A stretch of 64,000 bases of DNA from Ananas comosus (taxonomy: Eukaryota; Streptophyta; Magnoliopsida; Poales; Bromeliaceae). The notes beneath the pieces were generated by a model. It was not told where the DNA came from and did not search any database. It was given only the letters and a program-made list of their open reading frames with translations. The stretch is from contig NC_033623.1 of NCBI RefSeq assembly GCF_001540865.1, positions 2,737,067 through 2,801,066 on the forward strand. Reading direction: 5' to 3'. The translations under genes and the position numbers were made by a program. Below are positions 12,241 to 22,651 of this stretch, piece after piece (the stretch's first letter is position 1; each line of letters begins with the position of its first letter).

Positions 12241-12402
12241 GTAATGTTGGGGTGAACCAAAAAAGTTTGGGTAGAGCCGGATCTAAGTGTTGGCTAGGTA
12301 AGCGTCCTGTAGTAAGAGGGGTAGTTATGAACCCTGTAGACCATCCCCATGGGGGCGGTGAAGGGAGAGCCCCAATTGGGAGAAAAAAACCCACAACCCC
12401 TT
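12241..12402 (+). pseudogene. rpl2: Plastid rpl2 fragment (ribosomal protein L2, C-terminal part)
   Basis: The frame reads [20 protein letters not shown] followed by a [20 protein letters not shown] block and KKPTTPW. This is the near-unchanged C-terminal part of chloroplast ribosomal protein L2, whose HPHGGGEG motif lines the peptidyl-transferase region. The plastid form is distinguishable from the mitochondrial one by the [12 protein letters not shown] stretch. The match begins abruptly at 12241 and stops after PTTPW. It is a nuclear (or mitochondrial) copy without the gene's start or end, hence non-functional. Confidence 0.92.
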
Positions 12403-12744
12403 GGGTTCTTTGTTTCTATTGCATTCTATCTCATCGTATCACATTCAGTTCTACGATATTTGAGAATCGCCGTCAATACCTCGGCGTAGATCCGGGATAA
12501 TCCTTTGTAAATAGCCAATTAAGAATTCTCAGATGATGTACTAGCAGTGCATCTTTGATGCAGTCATCGATTCTCCCGATAGGCCACAATTACCGCGAGC
12601 AAACATATTAATGACGAGGAACGCATTTTTGCTATGCTACTAATAATACTTGTACTTGCTCTGCTATTCTGCCCAAGCCTGGCTGAGGAAGAGTTACGGG
12701 GAGTAAAACACAAATATGCTGATTCCGCTTGCTTTTTCAGGGTA
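12403..12744. other. Organelle-like filler between rpl2 and 23S fragments
   Basis: The sequence is unlike the surrounding A/T-rich nuclear DNA but was not assigned. One frame (12634-12740) looks like a short hydrophobic N-terminus (LLIILVLALLFCPSLAEE) that then runs into the 23S fragment. I take this as a chance reading through joined pieces rather than a gene. Confidence 0.35.
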
Positions 12745-12917
12745 AGAAGGGGTAGAGAAAATGCCTCGAGCCGATGTCCGAGTACCAGGCGCTACGGCGC
12801 TGAAGTAACCCATGCCATACTCCCAGGAAAAGCTCGAACGACCTTCAACAAAAGGGTACCTGTACCCGAAACCGACACAGGTGGGTAGGTAGAGAATACC
12901 TAGGGGCGCGAGACAAC
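12745..12917 (+). rRNA. Plastid 23S rRNA fragment
   Basis: The stretch contains strings diagnostic of bacterial-type large-subunit rRNA in its plastid form, including GAAGTAACCCATGCCATACT, AGGAAAAGCTCGAACGACC and ACCGACACAGGTGGGTAGG followed by GTAGAGAATACC and GGCGCGAGA. It covers only about 170 nt of a ~2.8-kb rRNA and ends at a single N (12918), where it abuts the rpoC1 fragment. It is not functional. Overlapping open frames are accidental. Confidence 0.92.
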
Positions 12918-12918
12918 N

Positions 12919-13136
12919 TTCAGATAGATGGAGGTAAACTAATGAGTTCGGATATTAATGAACTCTATAGAAGAGTTATCTATCGGAACAATACTCTTAC
13001 TGATCTATTAGCAACAAGTAGATCTACGCCAGGGGAATTAGTAATGTGTCAGGAGAAATTAGTACAAGAAGCCGTGGATACACTTCTTGATAATGGGATC
13101 CGCGGGCAACCAATGAGGGATGGTCATAATAAAGTT
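12919..13136 (+). pseudogene. rpoC1: Plastid rpoC1 fragment (RNA polymerase beta')
   Basis: Reading in frame from 12921, the codons give [19 protein letters not shown] and then a [20 protein letters not shown] block ending [12 protein letters not shown]. This is an internal segment of the plastid-encoded RNA polymerase beta' subunit. The match starts before the Met at 12942, so that Met is internal, and breaks off at about 13136 before the conserved downstream region. It is a fragment without start or end and cannot be functional. Confidence 0.93.
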
Positions 13137-13202
13137 AGCATAAACAACTTTGCTGACAATTATCGATTTTTATCTCAGATAGCATGACCTGAGCTACCCG
13201 CC

Positions 13203-14640
13203 CTTTTTTAAGGAGGACTGGATGGCCATTATCAGGAATATTCAATGTAAAATTGATGGGTGGCAAGCGAAGCTTTTATCTAGAGGAGGTAGACTTATTC
13301 TAGCCAACACGATCCTAACTAACCTCCCTTTTTTATTTTTTATCGGTGTTCAATGCACCTAAATGGGTAATCAAGCGTATCGAGGCTCTACGTCGAGGCT
13401 TCTTCTGGAATAGAGGATGCAACTCACCAGGTAGGGGATGTTTGGTTGCATGGAAGAGTGTCTGTAGGAGTAAGAAAGAGGGTAGGCTAGATATTTTGGA
13501 CTTAGCCACGATGAACAAAGCCCTCCTCACCAAATAGTGGTGGAAATTCTACTCGGCGCTCCAGTTACAGTGGAATAAACTTATACATGATCTATTCTAT
13601 CACAAAAGAAGGCCATTGAAGGATGTCAGATCCTTTAGACCCAGTACTTTTTGGTAGAAGGGAGTCCTTAGTCATAACGAAATCTTCTAGTGGGGAACCT
13701 ACTTCAAATTGGGCAACATGTGTACTATCGATTTTTGGTCCAATCGATGGTGTGGGGAAAAGATGCTGGAATCCTCATTTTCCGAGGTTTATTCTCTTTC
13801 GCAGCGTAAAAACTAGAAAATCAATGATTTCCTCATGAGTGATGGATGGAATTGGAGCAAGATTCTTGGTGGTGGCAACACTAGTGGACACGGATTGAGC
13901 CCTAGTCACTTAGCACTTAGGGATAGGATCTCTAATTTCAGACTAGAACATAGACCGGACAGTGTACAGGAGGTTCTCGGTGAAATTAGCCTATTTGATG
14001 CTAAATGATGGGGGTACAAGGGATACTCGAACAAGCAAGATCTGGAGACTACGAGTATCTCTAAAAGTGAAAGCGTTTTGTTGAATTGTACTTAAAAGGC
14101 GACCTCTTACCGCAGATAACCTTTTAAGGAGAGGATGGACCGGTAATACTGCCTGTGTGTTGTGTGGGTGCGAAGAGGAAACCGTCGACCGCCTATTTAC
14201 ACGGTACATCTTTTCGAGATTTCTAATAACAACGTCCTTGGAAAATGTCCAGCCTAGCGATTTGGAGGACGATGTGATGTTGGTCTGGGATAGGTGGACG
14301 GCGAGGATTGGGCAGTCGATTAGGCCAAAGATAACCGGATTGGTAGCCTATTGGTGGGTAATTTGGGAGACCAAGAACGGCGTGATCTTTAGGAAGGCCC
14401 GGCCAAAACCCCTTCTTGTAACTTGTAAGATTAAGTAGCTATTGAATCTTTGGGAACAATTTCTCCCAGCTAATCGGCGGCATGCTCGTAGCTGGTAGTC
14501 GGTTTTTTTTTTTTTTTTTCGGCGGCCCCACCCCACCGCCCCCAAGGCCGATGGTGCCCCACCTATGTAGCTTAGTTTATATTTTCGGTGAATGAAGCGA
14601 GTAATGTGCTTTTTTTTCTCAAAAAAAAAAAAGAGAAAAA
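13203..14640 (+). mobile_element. 5'-truncated LINE, third-frame decayed
   Basis: On the plus strand the element begins inside the RT C-terminal region (DWMAII...KIDGWQAKLLSRGGRL, 13219 on). It continues with APKWVIKRIEALRRGFFWNR (13355-13430), a CxxC/H finger (LCGCEEETVDRLF, about 14157) and LVAYWWVIWETKNGVIF (about 14340). It ends near 14640 with GGTGAATGAAGCGAG followed by A-rich sequence. The motifs parallel those of the minus-strand LINE at 5.5-8.3 kb, so both belong to related lineages. Stops and frameshifts are frequent. It abuts the rpoC1 fragment on its truncated side. Confidence 0.88.
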
Positions 14641-14817
14641 TACAAACACTTTCCCCTCCTCTCCCTCCACCACTCTCCTTTCTCTTAACCAAAACCTCTC
14701 TCAAGATTCCAATAATGAATCAAACAATTTTAGATAATTTGTCATTTTATTTTTCATTCCAAAGCAATCAATTACATTTTCCATTTCGATTCCAATTATG
14801 AACTAAACATGCCCTAA

Positions 14818-15684
14818 GACTATTTGTATAGATGAACGTCATATTCAGTGCATTTGGAGAGATGAACATAATATTCAATACTTCTGTTTGATTTACTTAA
14901 GAAACACATAATATTTGTTAGATAATGTATGTAATCAAATATTAGAGTGAACTCCATATTAGGCTTTCAAATCATCTTATAAATAAAAAAGGGCTTTTGC
15001 TTATTTCTACTATTTATCAAAATCATAAATAACACGCTCTAATCACATAAAAAGATCTTCATACTAAATAAATTATCATTGCATATGCTCTTCTGACATT
15101 CAAATAGAGCCTAATAAATTTAATGGGATAGTTTCTAAGGTACCCTCCAAAGCTTCAAAACTTCAAAATATCTAATATATCCTTGATTGACCAAAATACT
15201 CTTCTTAATTTTCGAAAATTCCTTCAAGCATCTCCAAACCCTTTTAGGTTTACTAATAGAATTTGGAGTTTAGAAGTGTATTTTGATAATTTTAGAATAA
15301 ATTTAAAAAAAAGCAAAAATCACTAAATTAATTGTCACCTTTCTCTCATCTTGAGCTCATTTGATCGCCAAACATTTGATCCATTTTTTTTCTAATGTTT
15401 GATCGTCAAACATTTTACTTTTTGTTATAAAATAATAATCTTCTGCTGTATGGCCACTTCTTTAGTTTACCTTCTGATGATCACGAAGATTATTTTAAAG
15501 CAAAATGTTAGGCCTGATTAGGCACCGTTTATTTTTTCTTCTGTAAAATAGAAATTATATTTGATTATGTTAGTAGATGACCTTTTCATTTAGGTTCTAT
15601 TTGAATGTATGAATATTTTATTTAGTATATCTTGATAGTTTACTTAAAATGTTTGTACATTTGATAAATGAGTAGTGTAATTAA
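14818..15684. other. A/T-rich spacer, no gene
   Basis: No exon or element termini were recognised between the two Harbinger-type elements. Confidence 0.5.
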
Positions 15685-16962
15685 GGGCTTGTTTGGCCTA
15701 GATTCTGAAAAAGTAATTTCTACAGAAGTGATTTTAGTTTGGAGAATTGATTTTGGTGAAAAACTGTAAAGCATTTGGCTGAGTTTAGGTAAAAGTGATT
15801 TTCTAAAGTGATTTTCTAAAGCTATTTGGCAAAAAATTTTTGATGCTTGCTTATATTAATATTTTTACTAAATTTTATTTTAAAATAATTTAAAATTTGA
15901 ATTTAAATTAAAATTTTAAATTTGAATTAAAAGTATAATTTTTAAATTTCAAATTTGTACAAAAAATAAATTTTAAAATTTAATTTAAATTGAATTTTAA
16001 ATATAAATTTAAATTTTCAAATTTTCAATCTGAATTTAAATTTTGAATTTCAAATTTAAAATCTAAATTTATATTTCAAATTTCAAATTTCAATTTAATT
16101 TAAAACTCAAAATTTAAATTTTAAATATTACATTTTAAATTTGAATTTCAAATTCAAAATTAAAATTTAAAATTTAAATTTAAATTTGAAATTTGAAATT
16201 TGAAATTTGGCATTTGATTTTGAATTTTAAAATTTAAACTTTTAAATTTGAAATTTAAAATTTGTATTTTAAATTTAAAAGTAAAATAAAATTTAAAATT
16301 TAAATTTTGATTTGAAAATTTAAAATTTGAATTGAAATTTAAAATTTTGAATTTGAAAATTTAAAATTTGAATTTGAAAAATTAAAATTTAAAATTTTGA
16401 ATTTTGAATTAAATTAAATTTGAATTTGAAATTAAAATCAAAATTTTGAATTTTGAAATTTAAAATTAAAATTTAAAAATTTTGTAATTTGAAAATTAAA
16501 ACTTGTAATTTTAAATTTTAAAATTTCAAATTTTAAATTTAAGTTTTAAAATCTGAAATGTCAAAATTTAAATTTTATCTGAAATTTAAAATTTAAAATT
16601 TTGAATTTTAAAATTTAAAATTTGAGATTTGAAACTTAAATTTAAATTTTAAAATCTAAATTTTAAATTTTAAATTTGAAAAGTTGAGATTCAAAAATTC
16701 AAATATAAATTTAAAATTTTAAAATTTAAATTTAATGCTAAATTTATACTTTGTATCTAAAATTTAAAGTTTTGAGTCCAAAATCAGAATCAGTTTTGGA
16801 AAAGTAGCTTTTTTCTATTTCTAATTCTAGATCGTTCAAAATCGGTTTTGTGATTGTGAAAAGTAAATCAGATTTTCTATCTGTCGTTTTCAAACGCTCT
16901 ACTGAGCTCAAAAGTGAGGTTGGGCTTAGAATGACTTCTGAGAAGCTAAGCCAAACACCCCC
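15685..16962. mobile_element. Harbinger/Tourist-type element with TAA duplication
   Basis: It starts GGGCTTGTTTGGCCTAG and ends with the inverse of GGGGGTGTTTGGCTTAG. TAA flanks both sides (15682-15684 and 16963-16965). The arms pair over the first ~35 bp (AAGTAATTTCT / AGAAGTCATT). It has no transposase. The interior is the A/T tract listed separately. Confidence 0.85.
15850..16745. repeat. ~900-bp AAATTT-type low-complexity tract
   Basis: Almost every base is A or T, with isolated G or C in recurring words such as AAATTTGAAATTTAAAATTT and their permutations. The words are self-complementary, so the tract can pair with itself in many registers. It fills the interior of the Harbinger-type element. 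Confidence 0.9.
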
Positions 16963-16965
16963 TAA

Positions 16966-17620
16966 ATGTCTGAAATTGAATATAACATTTGGTCTTCAAA
17001 TTATTCTTTGAATAAATAAATCACCTTAATCCTTAGGTTCTATTTACGTGCATGAATATTTTATTCAACATATCTCTATGATTTAATTAAAAAATTTTGT
17101 ACATTTGGTATACGAGGAGTGTGGTCGAATGTCTAGAATTGGATACTATATTTCACCTTTAAATTATTTTTTTGGATAAGCTAAATTAGCTCGTAGGTAT
17201 AATATGCTATTCTACCAAATCATAAATATCAAAATCTCTCAATGAATAAAAATTAAATTCCTTTCTTACAATCAGATTACAAAAAATCTTATAGCCAAAA
17301 CTTTCTTTCTCCTTTATTTTTTTTGAACATTTGTCATCCATTAATTATCCGTGCAAAAAATAATGAAAGAAGAAGAAAAAAGTAATTATTTAGTTTTTAT
17401 TTATTGTTGCCAAATAAACACTCTAAATACAAGTATCGCGAGTAATTCACAATTCCCTTGTATACTATCTCATATAAAAATTTTATTTAAAAAAATGAAA
17501 AGATGTCACAATTCCAATAAAATTATAAAACAAAGTCAAAAAGGGTATAAATATAATGCATTGAAATAAAAGTTAAAATTTATGATCCCATAATTTGAGG
17601 GTTCTCCATACACTTATTAG

Positions 17621-17628
<8 letters not shown>
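16966..17628. other. Upstream flank of the PPR gene
   Basis: A/T-rich spacer that should hold the PPR promoter and leader. I see no specific element that I can defend. Confidence 0.4.

Positions 17629-17671
<43 letters not shown>
17629..17671. repeat. (TC)n microsatellite in the PPR leader
   Basis: About 20 uninterrupted TC units end 50 bp before the first in-frame ATG of the PPR gene. A CT tract in a 5' leader is common in plants. Confidence 0.95.
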
Positions 17672-17676
<5 letters not shown>

Positions 17677-17720
17677 GCTCCAATGCTCACCTCCTCTCAA
17701 AGATTACTTTGCCTCCTCCC

Positions 17721-19445
17721 ATGCTCAAATCAAAGATACAAAACCATCATCTCACCTCCATGCTCTCCATCTCCATCTCTCTCTCCTCTGCATGCTCACT
17801 GTTTGATGAAATGCCCCAGAGACCAAAAACACCTCCTAACAAAATGGCCCAACAATTTCATTCCCCTATGGTTCATGTCAAAGATTACAACGTCCCTTCA
17901 CTCTCACACAATCTCTCAAGCAAGTTCTCTTCTACGATGTTACCGCTGAAACGCCGAGCTATACTACATCTCCTTCGTTCTCGCATCAGAGAAAACGATA
18001 TCCTAACGGCGATGCAATTGCACTCTCCTGTGTTGAAATACGGGTACTCGTCGGATGTTTACGTAGCAAGCGTGCTCGTGGATACGTATGCGAAATGTGG
18101 GTTTGTTGAGGATGCCCACAAGGTGTTTGTTGATATCTCTGTGAGAGACTTGGTGCTGTGGAATGTGATGGTGTCTTGCTATGCCTTGAATGGTCTTGGT
18201 GAAGAATCTCTTAAGGTGTTTGTGTTGATGAGATTAAAGGGATTTTTCGGTGATGGGTTTACCTTTAGTAGCTTGCTCAGTGCTTGTAGCTCCTTGGGTT
18301 GTTGTGAACTAGGAAGGATGATTCATAGTCTTATTGAAAAGTTGGGTCTTAGTTGTGATGTAGTTGTTGGTAGCGCACTAGTTGATATGTATGCAAAATG
18401 CTGTGAGATCGTTGATGCTCGCAGGGCCTTTGATGCTAGGGGTGCTCGGAATGTTGTCTCGTGGAACGCAATGATTGTTGGTTACGGGCAATGTGGCGAA
18501 GGTAAAGAGGCTATGAAGCTTCTTAGTCGGATGATCAAATTCGGATTTAAGCCTGATGAACTCACACTCGCTAGTATTCTTAGCTCTTGCGCCCATATAG
18601 CGGCGACCAATGAGACTACTCAAGTCCACGGTTACGCGGTTAAAATGGGTTTCCAAGATTTCGTGTCGATAGGAAATGCTCTTATTATTGCTTACGCCAA
18701 GAATGGTTTCATAGATGATGCATTTAACTCCTTTTGTTTGATCACTGGGCCTGACTTGGTTACATGGTCATCAATGGTTTCTTCTTATGCATACCATGGA
18801 CTTCCTACCGATGCAATTGATCTGTTCGAGAAAATGTTGCGAGAAGGAATAAGGCCGGATGGAGTCGCCCTTTTAGGGGTTCTCTCTGCTTGTAGTCATG
18901 CAGGGCTTGTGGAAGAAGGGTTGAGATATTTTGCTTCTATGAGAAATGAATATCAAATTAGTCTGAATTCGGAGCATTATACTTGTTTGGTTGATTTGCT
19001 AGGTAGAGCTAATCAACTTGAGGTTGCCTACAGTGTTCTAAGTAATATGTGCTTGAAACCTGATGCTGATGTGCTTGGAGCTTTTATTGGTGCTTGTAAA
19101 GTTCACGGCAACACTCGGTTGGCGAAATGGGCTGCGGAAAAGCTTTTCGAGTTACAACCAAGTGAGCCAGTGAATTACAAACTCATGTCCAATATCTACT
19201 CATCTACGGGACAATGGGAGGATGTTGCTACAGTGAGAAGCACGATGAGGACTAAATGTGGCACCAACGTGCCGGGTTGTAGTTGGATAGAGATCGGTGG
19301 AACGGTTCGCTCCTTCGTCTCCAATGACATTTCATATGTGCAGGCATTAGAGATTCGGAAAATGTTGAGAGTGCTTGTTACACTGATGCAGGAAGCTAGC
19401 ATGATTGATGAAATTTTGATGGATCATGAACTAGCAGTTATGTAA
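17721..19445 (+). CDS. PLS-class PPR protein, E+ subgroup (At2g46050-like)
   Basis: This intronless frame gives 574 residues from the first ATG (17721). The frame extends upstream only through the TC repeat, without an ATG. From about residue 97 it is a run of pentatricopeptide repeats in P-L-S style, with signatures such as DVYVASVLVDTYAKCGFVED, NVVSWNAMIVGYGQCGEGKE and PDGVALLGVLSACSHAGLVE. The tail from about residue 444 holds E and E+ motifs (GAFIGACKVHG, PGCSWIEIGG) without a DYW domain. PPR-PLS proteins bind organellar RNA and guide C-to-U editing; an E+ type needs a DYW partner in trans. Overall it most resembles Arabidopsis At2g46050, predicted mitochondrial. The first ~95 residues lack clear repeats although the family usually has some there, so the N-terminus may be decayed or frame-shifted. 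Confidence 0.9.
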   Translation: MLKSKIQNHHLTSMLSISISLSSACSLFDEMPQRPKTPPNKMAQQFHSPMVHVKDYNVPSLSHNLSSKFSSTMLPLKRRAILHLLRSRIRENDILTAMQLHSPVLKYGYSSDVYVASVLVDTYAKCGFVEDAHKVFVDISVRDLVLWNVMVSCYALNGLGEESLKVFVLMRLKGFFGDGFTFSSLLSACSSLGCCELGRMIHSLIEKLGLSCDVVVGSALVDMYAKCCEIVDARRAFDARGARNVVSWNAMIVGYGQCGEGKEAMKLLSRMIKFGFKPDELTLASILSSCAHIAATNETTQVHGYAVKMGFQDFVSIGNALIIAYAKNGFIDDAFNSFCLITGPDLVTWSSMVSSYAYHGLPTDAIDLFEKMLREGIRPDGVALLGVLSACSHAGLVEEGLRYFASMRNEYQISLNSEHYTCLVDLLGRANQLEVAYSVLSNMCLKPDADVLGAFIGACKVHGNTRLAKWAAEKLFELQPSEPVNYKLMSNIYSSTGQWEDVATVRSTMRTKCGTNVPGCSWIEIGGTVRSFVSNDISYVQALEIRKMLRVLVTLMQEASMIDEILMDHELAVM

Positions 19446-21224
19446 ATACCAAATTGTTCTAGTTTATCCTATGTATTATTAGTGGGACTTCCAAGTGCTG
19501 TTCATCTCACTGGACAAGTTCACCTATCAAGTAAGAACTTACCGTATGACTTTGATTCCTTTATACAGTAGTTCATTTCATTGGACAAGTTCATCTGAAG
19601 ATTGTCATTTTCTTCGTTCATGATCGCGCGTAGCTGCAAAGTATGCTAGAATTTTATCATGCTGTCTGCTCAGGTGGCAGTTCCTCACAAAACTCCTTTC
19701 AATTGATTCAAATCAGGTAATTATTTTACACTTAAGAGTTACTTTGTTAGACACTAATTTTGCAAATTAACTGGTGGTTACTAGAAGTATTCATGTTTCA
19801 GATGCATGAAGGTTCTTGAGATTGCTTGTTTTCTCTGTCCATTGGAGCCTACAAGAAAGTAAGGTGAGGTCACTCTTCCTTTTCTACTGTTGCCAAAGTA
19901 ACATTGATTGTTATCGGAAACGGAGATATGTTATCAATCTTTAACATTGCACTGCTTTATACTCAACTTATTTAAGCTATGAACCTTTGTCCTCCTCCTT
20001 TCTGCTTCTCTTTTCACATACACTACTCTCCTTCGATCGTGCACTTTCCTTGTCCGAGTTGTTTCGTCATTCTCCTGCGCGGTTGCGCTTGATCATCATA
20101 CCCTCTGCTCCCAAATACCTTCCTCAAATCTTTGTCGGGAGACTACGTCAGCGACTTTAGATGCTCTCGCTCCTGCCACTTCCTCTGATCCTTAGATTAC
20201 AACATCTAACAGCTCCTTGGCTATTGAGACTTTCAATATATTCTTAGATGGATAGTACTCTATTATGATCTACTCATCTCACTGACCGTGTCTTCTCACT
20301 TTTATTGTTTATCTTATAATTTGTTGAGAACGTATGACAGAAAAGGATGAGTTTGTTTTGGTGACTGGGGTACATATAGCATCTCTATGATGTTTCTCCT
20401 TAAAATCTTTTTTTTTTTTTTTAAGAATATGCATAGAAAATTGCTCTATATTTTAAACTCACCAAAAAAAATTTGAAATTACTTTATTTTCAGTCAAAAC
20501 TATATCTTGTCTACTTAATTCTAGTTCCCAATCTATCAAATGAAAATGGATTTGTTCTGGATAGATGACATGAATGGCATACTAGAAATTGAGAATGTGG
20601 TGGTGCTCAAACTCTCTGGACATTTGAATTAATTATGAGGCTTGATGACCATTTTCATTCATCAGTTCCCAGGTGGAAATTCATGGCTATTGCCCGAGAA
20701 CTTTTTCAAGTCATGAAGGAACTGAACCTGCATTTTCATGGTTGCTTATATTTGTTTTTGCAGCCAAAAATTATTTGATATGTTTATAGAGTACAAAACA
20801 TCAAAAAGAGATTTAAGGATTGTTTGGTTACACAGAGTTATTGAGTTGTAACTGCACTGTAGTTGAAATTGGATGTAAATTTAAATATGATATTTGGTTT
20901 GGTTAACTTAAATTCAACTGCTATAATGGGAACCGTAAAAGGAGGCTTAAGCACAGGAGTTGAAATTACATTCAAATTGGCTATAGTTTTAGCTGCAATA
21001 TAAAATATAATAGTTGGAAAGAGTAATTTTGAACAAAGGTAAACTTACTTAATCACCTTTTAAATGGAAAAAAAAATCTTCTACACAGGTGTTAATCTCA
21101 CAACCTCATATATAGAGTGATAAAACGTATAAATACAATTCCAAACTATATTTGATCAAACAAATTATTTATAATGACAACGATTTCTTCTGCAGCTGAC
21201 CGACAAGATATGTATAACGATAAC
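19446..21224. other. 3' flank of the PPR gene
   Basis: A non-coding spacer between convergent genes. It holds a stretch from about 20820 starting GGATTGTTTGGTTACAC that looks like a MITE end, but I found no convincing partner. Confidence 0.4.
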
Positions 21225-21775
21225 TACTTACAGCAATTCAGTCCATTAACACTAATAACTCATTGAGCCTTAAATAACCAACCCAAAATGTTTAAGCCTG
21301 CTTAAGCTCAACCCATAGACTTTATATTTTTATGCATAATTTCGTTCCTATTTGATGTAGAATTATTAAGGGTTAGAAACTCTTCCTGTTTAAATCCTGA
21401 CGTACTCGTTAGATTCATGCCCATGCACAATCTCGTTCCCATCCCTAGCTCGTCTCATGTGTCCCATCCAATATAAAACTATTGGGGCATTACAAATTCT
21501 TCATGTTTAGATCCTGATATCCTTATCAAGTTTTTGCCTTATCCCATCTCATACCCTAGCACAAGATTATCAGGCGATATGAAACCCATCTCACACTTTC
21601 GACTGACAAACTTGGCGTTGATACAAAATATAATAATTGAACCAACTAACACTAACTAGTTGGGTTCAAACTATCAATCCAAAATACTTAAGTCGGGTTA
21701 TTAGTTCTAATATGCCCTTCACACTGTTTCACATTATCCAATGTGTGATATTGGGGTGTCACACTGTTACACTTT
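21225..21775 (-). mobile_element. Degenerate TRIM-like element
   Basis: Two blocks (about 21230-21500 and 21640-21775) repeat the same order of words: ACTAATAACT, CCAAAATNNTTAAG, and a terminal GGGGYRTTACA or TGTTACA. Between them a weak primer-binding-like GCGTTGATAC lies beside the second block. The arrangement matches the well-preserved TRIM at 33.5 kb but is heavily mutated. No target duplication was seen. Confidence 0.45.
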
Positions 21776-22651
21776 AGATGCATAATTATTATTACATCCA
21801 AACAATCACCCCCCTGGTGCATTCATTTATGTTACTCGAACGTTGACCATAGTTTCCTTTGACATCCCAATTTCATCAGGCGCTGTGGAATGCATTTAGA
21901 CACTGTCAAATTAATGATCCTATCTTCTTTGTTTTAGCTCTATTATTATTGCAAGCTCTATCATATCTAGAAACCTCTGTCACATGGAGATGAATGTTAG
22001 TCATAAACCTTTTATTCTTGCATTCATAATCAGGATTAATATCGCGCAAAGAACTTTAAGTCTTATCTAAATATTGGAATAATTTATATCCAATATTTAA
22101 CTTATTTAGTACAAAAATTTTCTTGTGTGAATAGAAGCAAAAAGTTTAATTTTAACTCCTAGATAGATATTGACATTCATAATGTGATTTGGATGAAACA
22201 TAATTTGAAAGTTAAATATAGTATTATATCTACAAGCTTCGCGGATAAGCCATATTTGTTTATCATCATTTTTTATGAAATTTTTATTTTCAGACGTTCA
22301 TTTTTAGACTACCCGTTTGATAGGTAAATGATGTCAAAAAATTATAAAATTTAGTTTACAAATACTTTCAATAGTGTAAATCAAATCTAACAGAGTCGAT
22401 CATCAATTTGAAAACCACATCATCGAAAAAAACTTGGTAGCACGCACGGATTTCCAAATTACCGATCGTTGTGCTGCCGATAGTATAGCAGCCGAACTCT
22501 ACATATAATCTATTATACATCCTTAAATTAGAAGATGGACAGCAATCAAGTAAAGAAAGAGGATCACTCTTTAAATTTCTCCGTATTTGGTTTAAAAATA
22601 CATTACCTCTACATTTTAGTATAAATGTTTCTGGGTTTAATTAATTCCTCG

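Larger units (their letters stand above)
11744..14814. mobile_element. Harbinger/Tourist-type element split by a nested insertion
   Basis: The left end GGGCTTGTTTGGTCCACC (11744) and right end, the inverse of GGGCATGTTTAGTTCATAA (14814), are inverted partners. Both arms continue with a shared GGAATCGAAATGGAA word. The trinucleotide TAA flanks both ends (11741-11743 and 14815-14817), the TWA target duplication typical of PIF/Harbinger. The outer arms (about 11744-11970 and 14642-14814) make an ordinary MITE. Everything between is foreign: plastid fragments plus a LINE 3' part. Confidence 0.8.

Noticed and set aside
12634..12888. 84-codon frame with a hydrophobic N-terminus
   Set aside because: Its second half is plastid 23S rRNA, so the frame is an accident of joined fragments.
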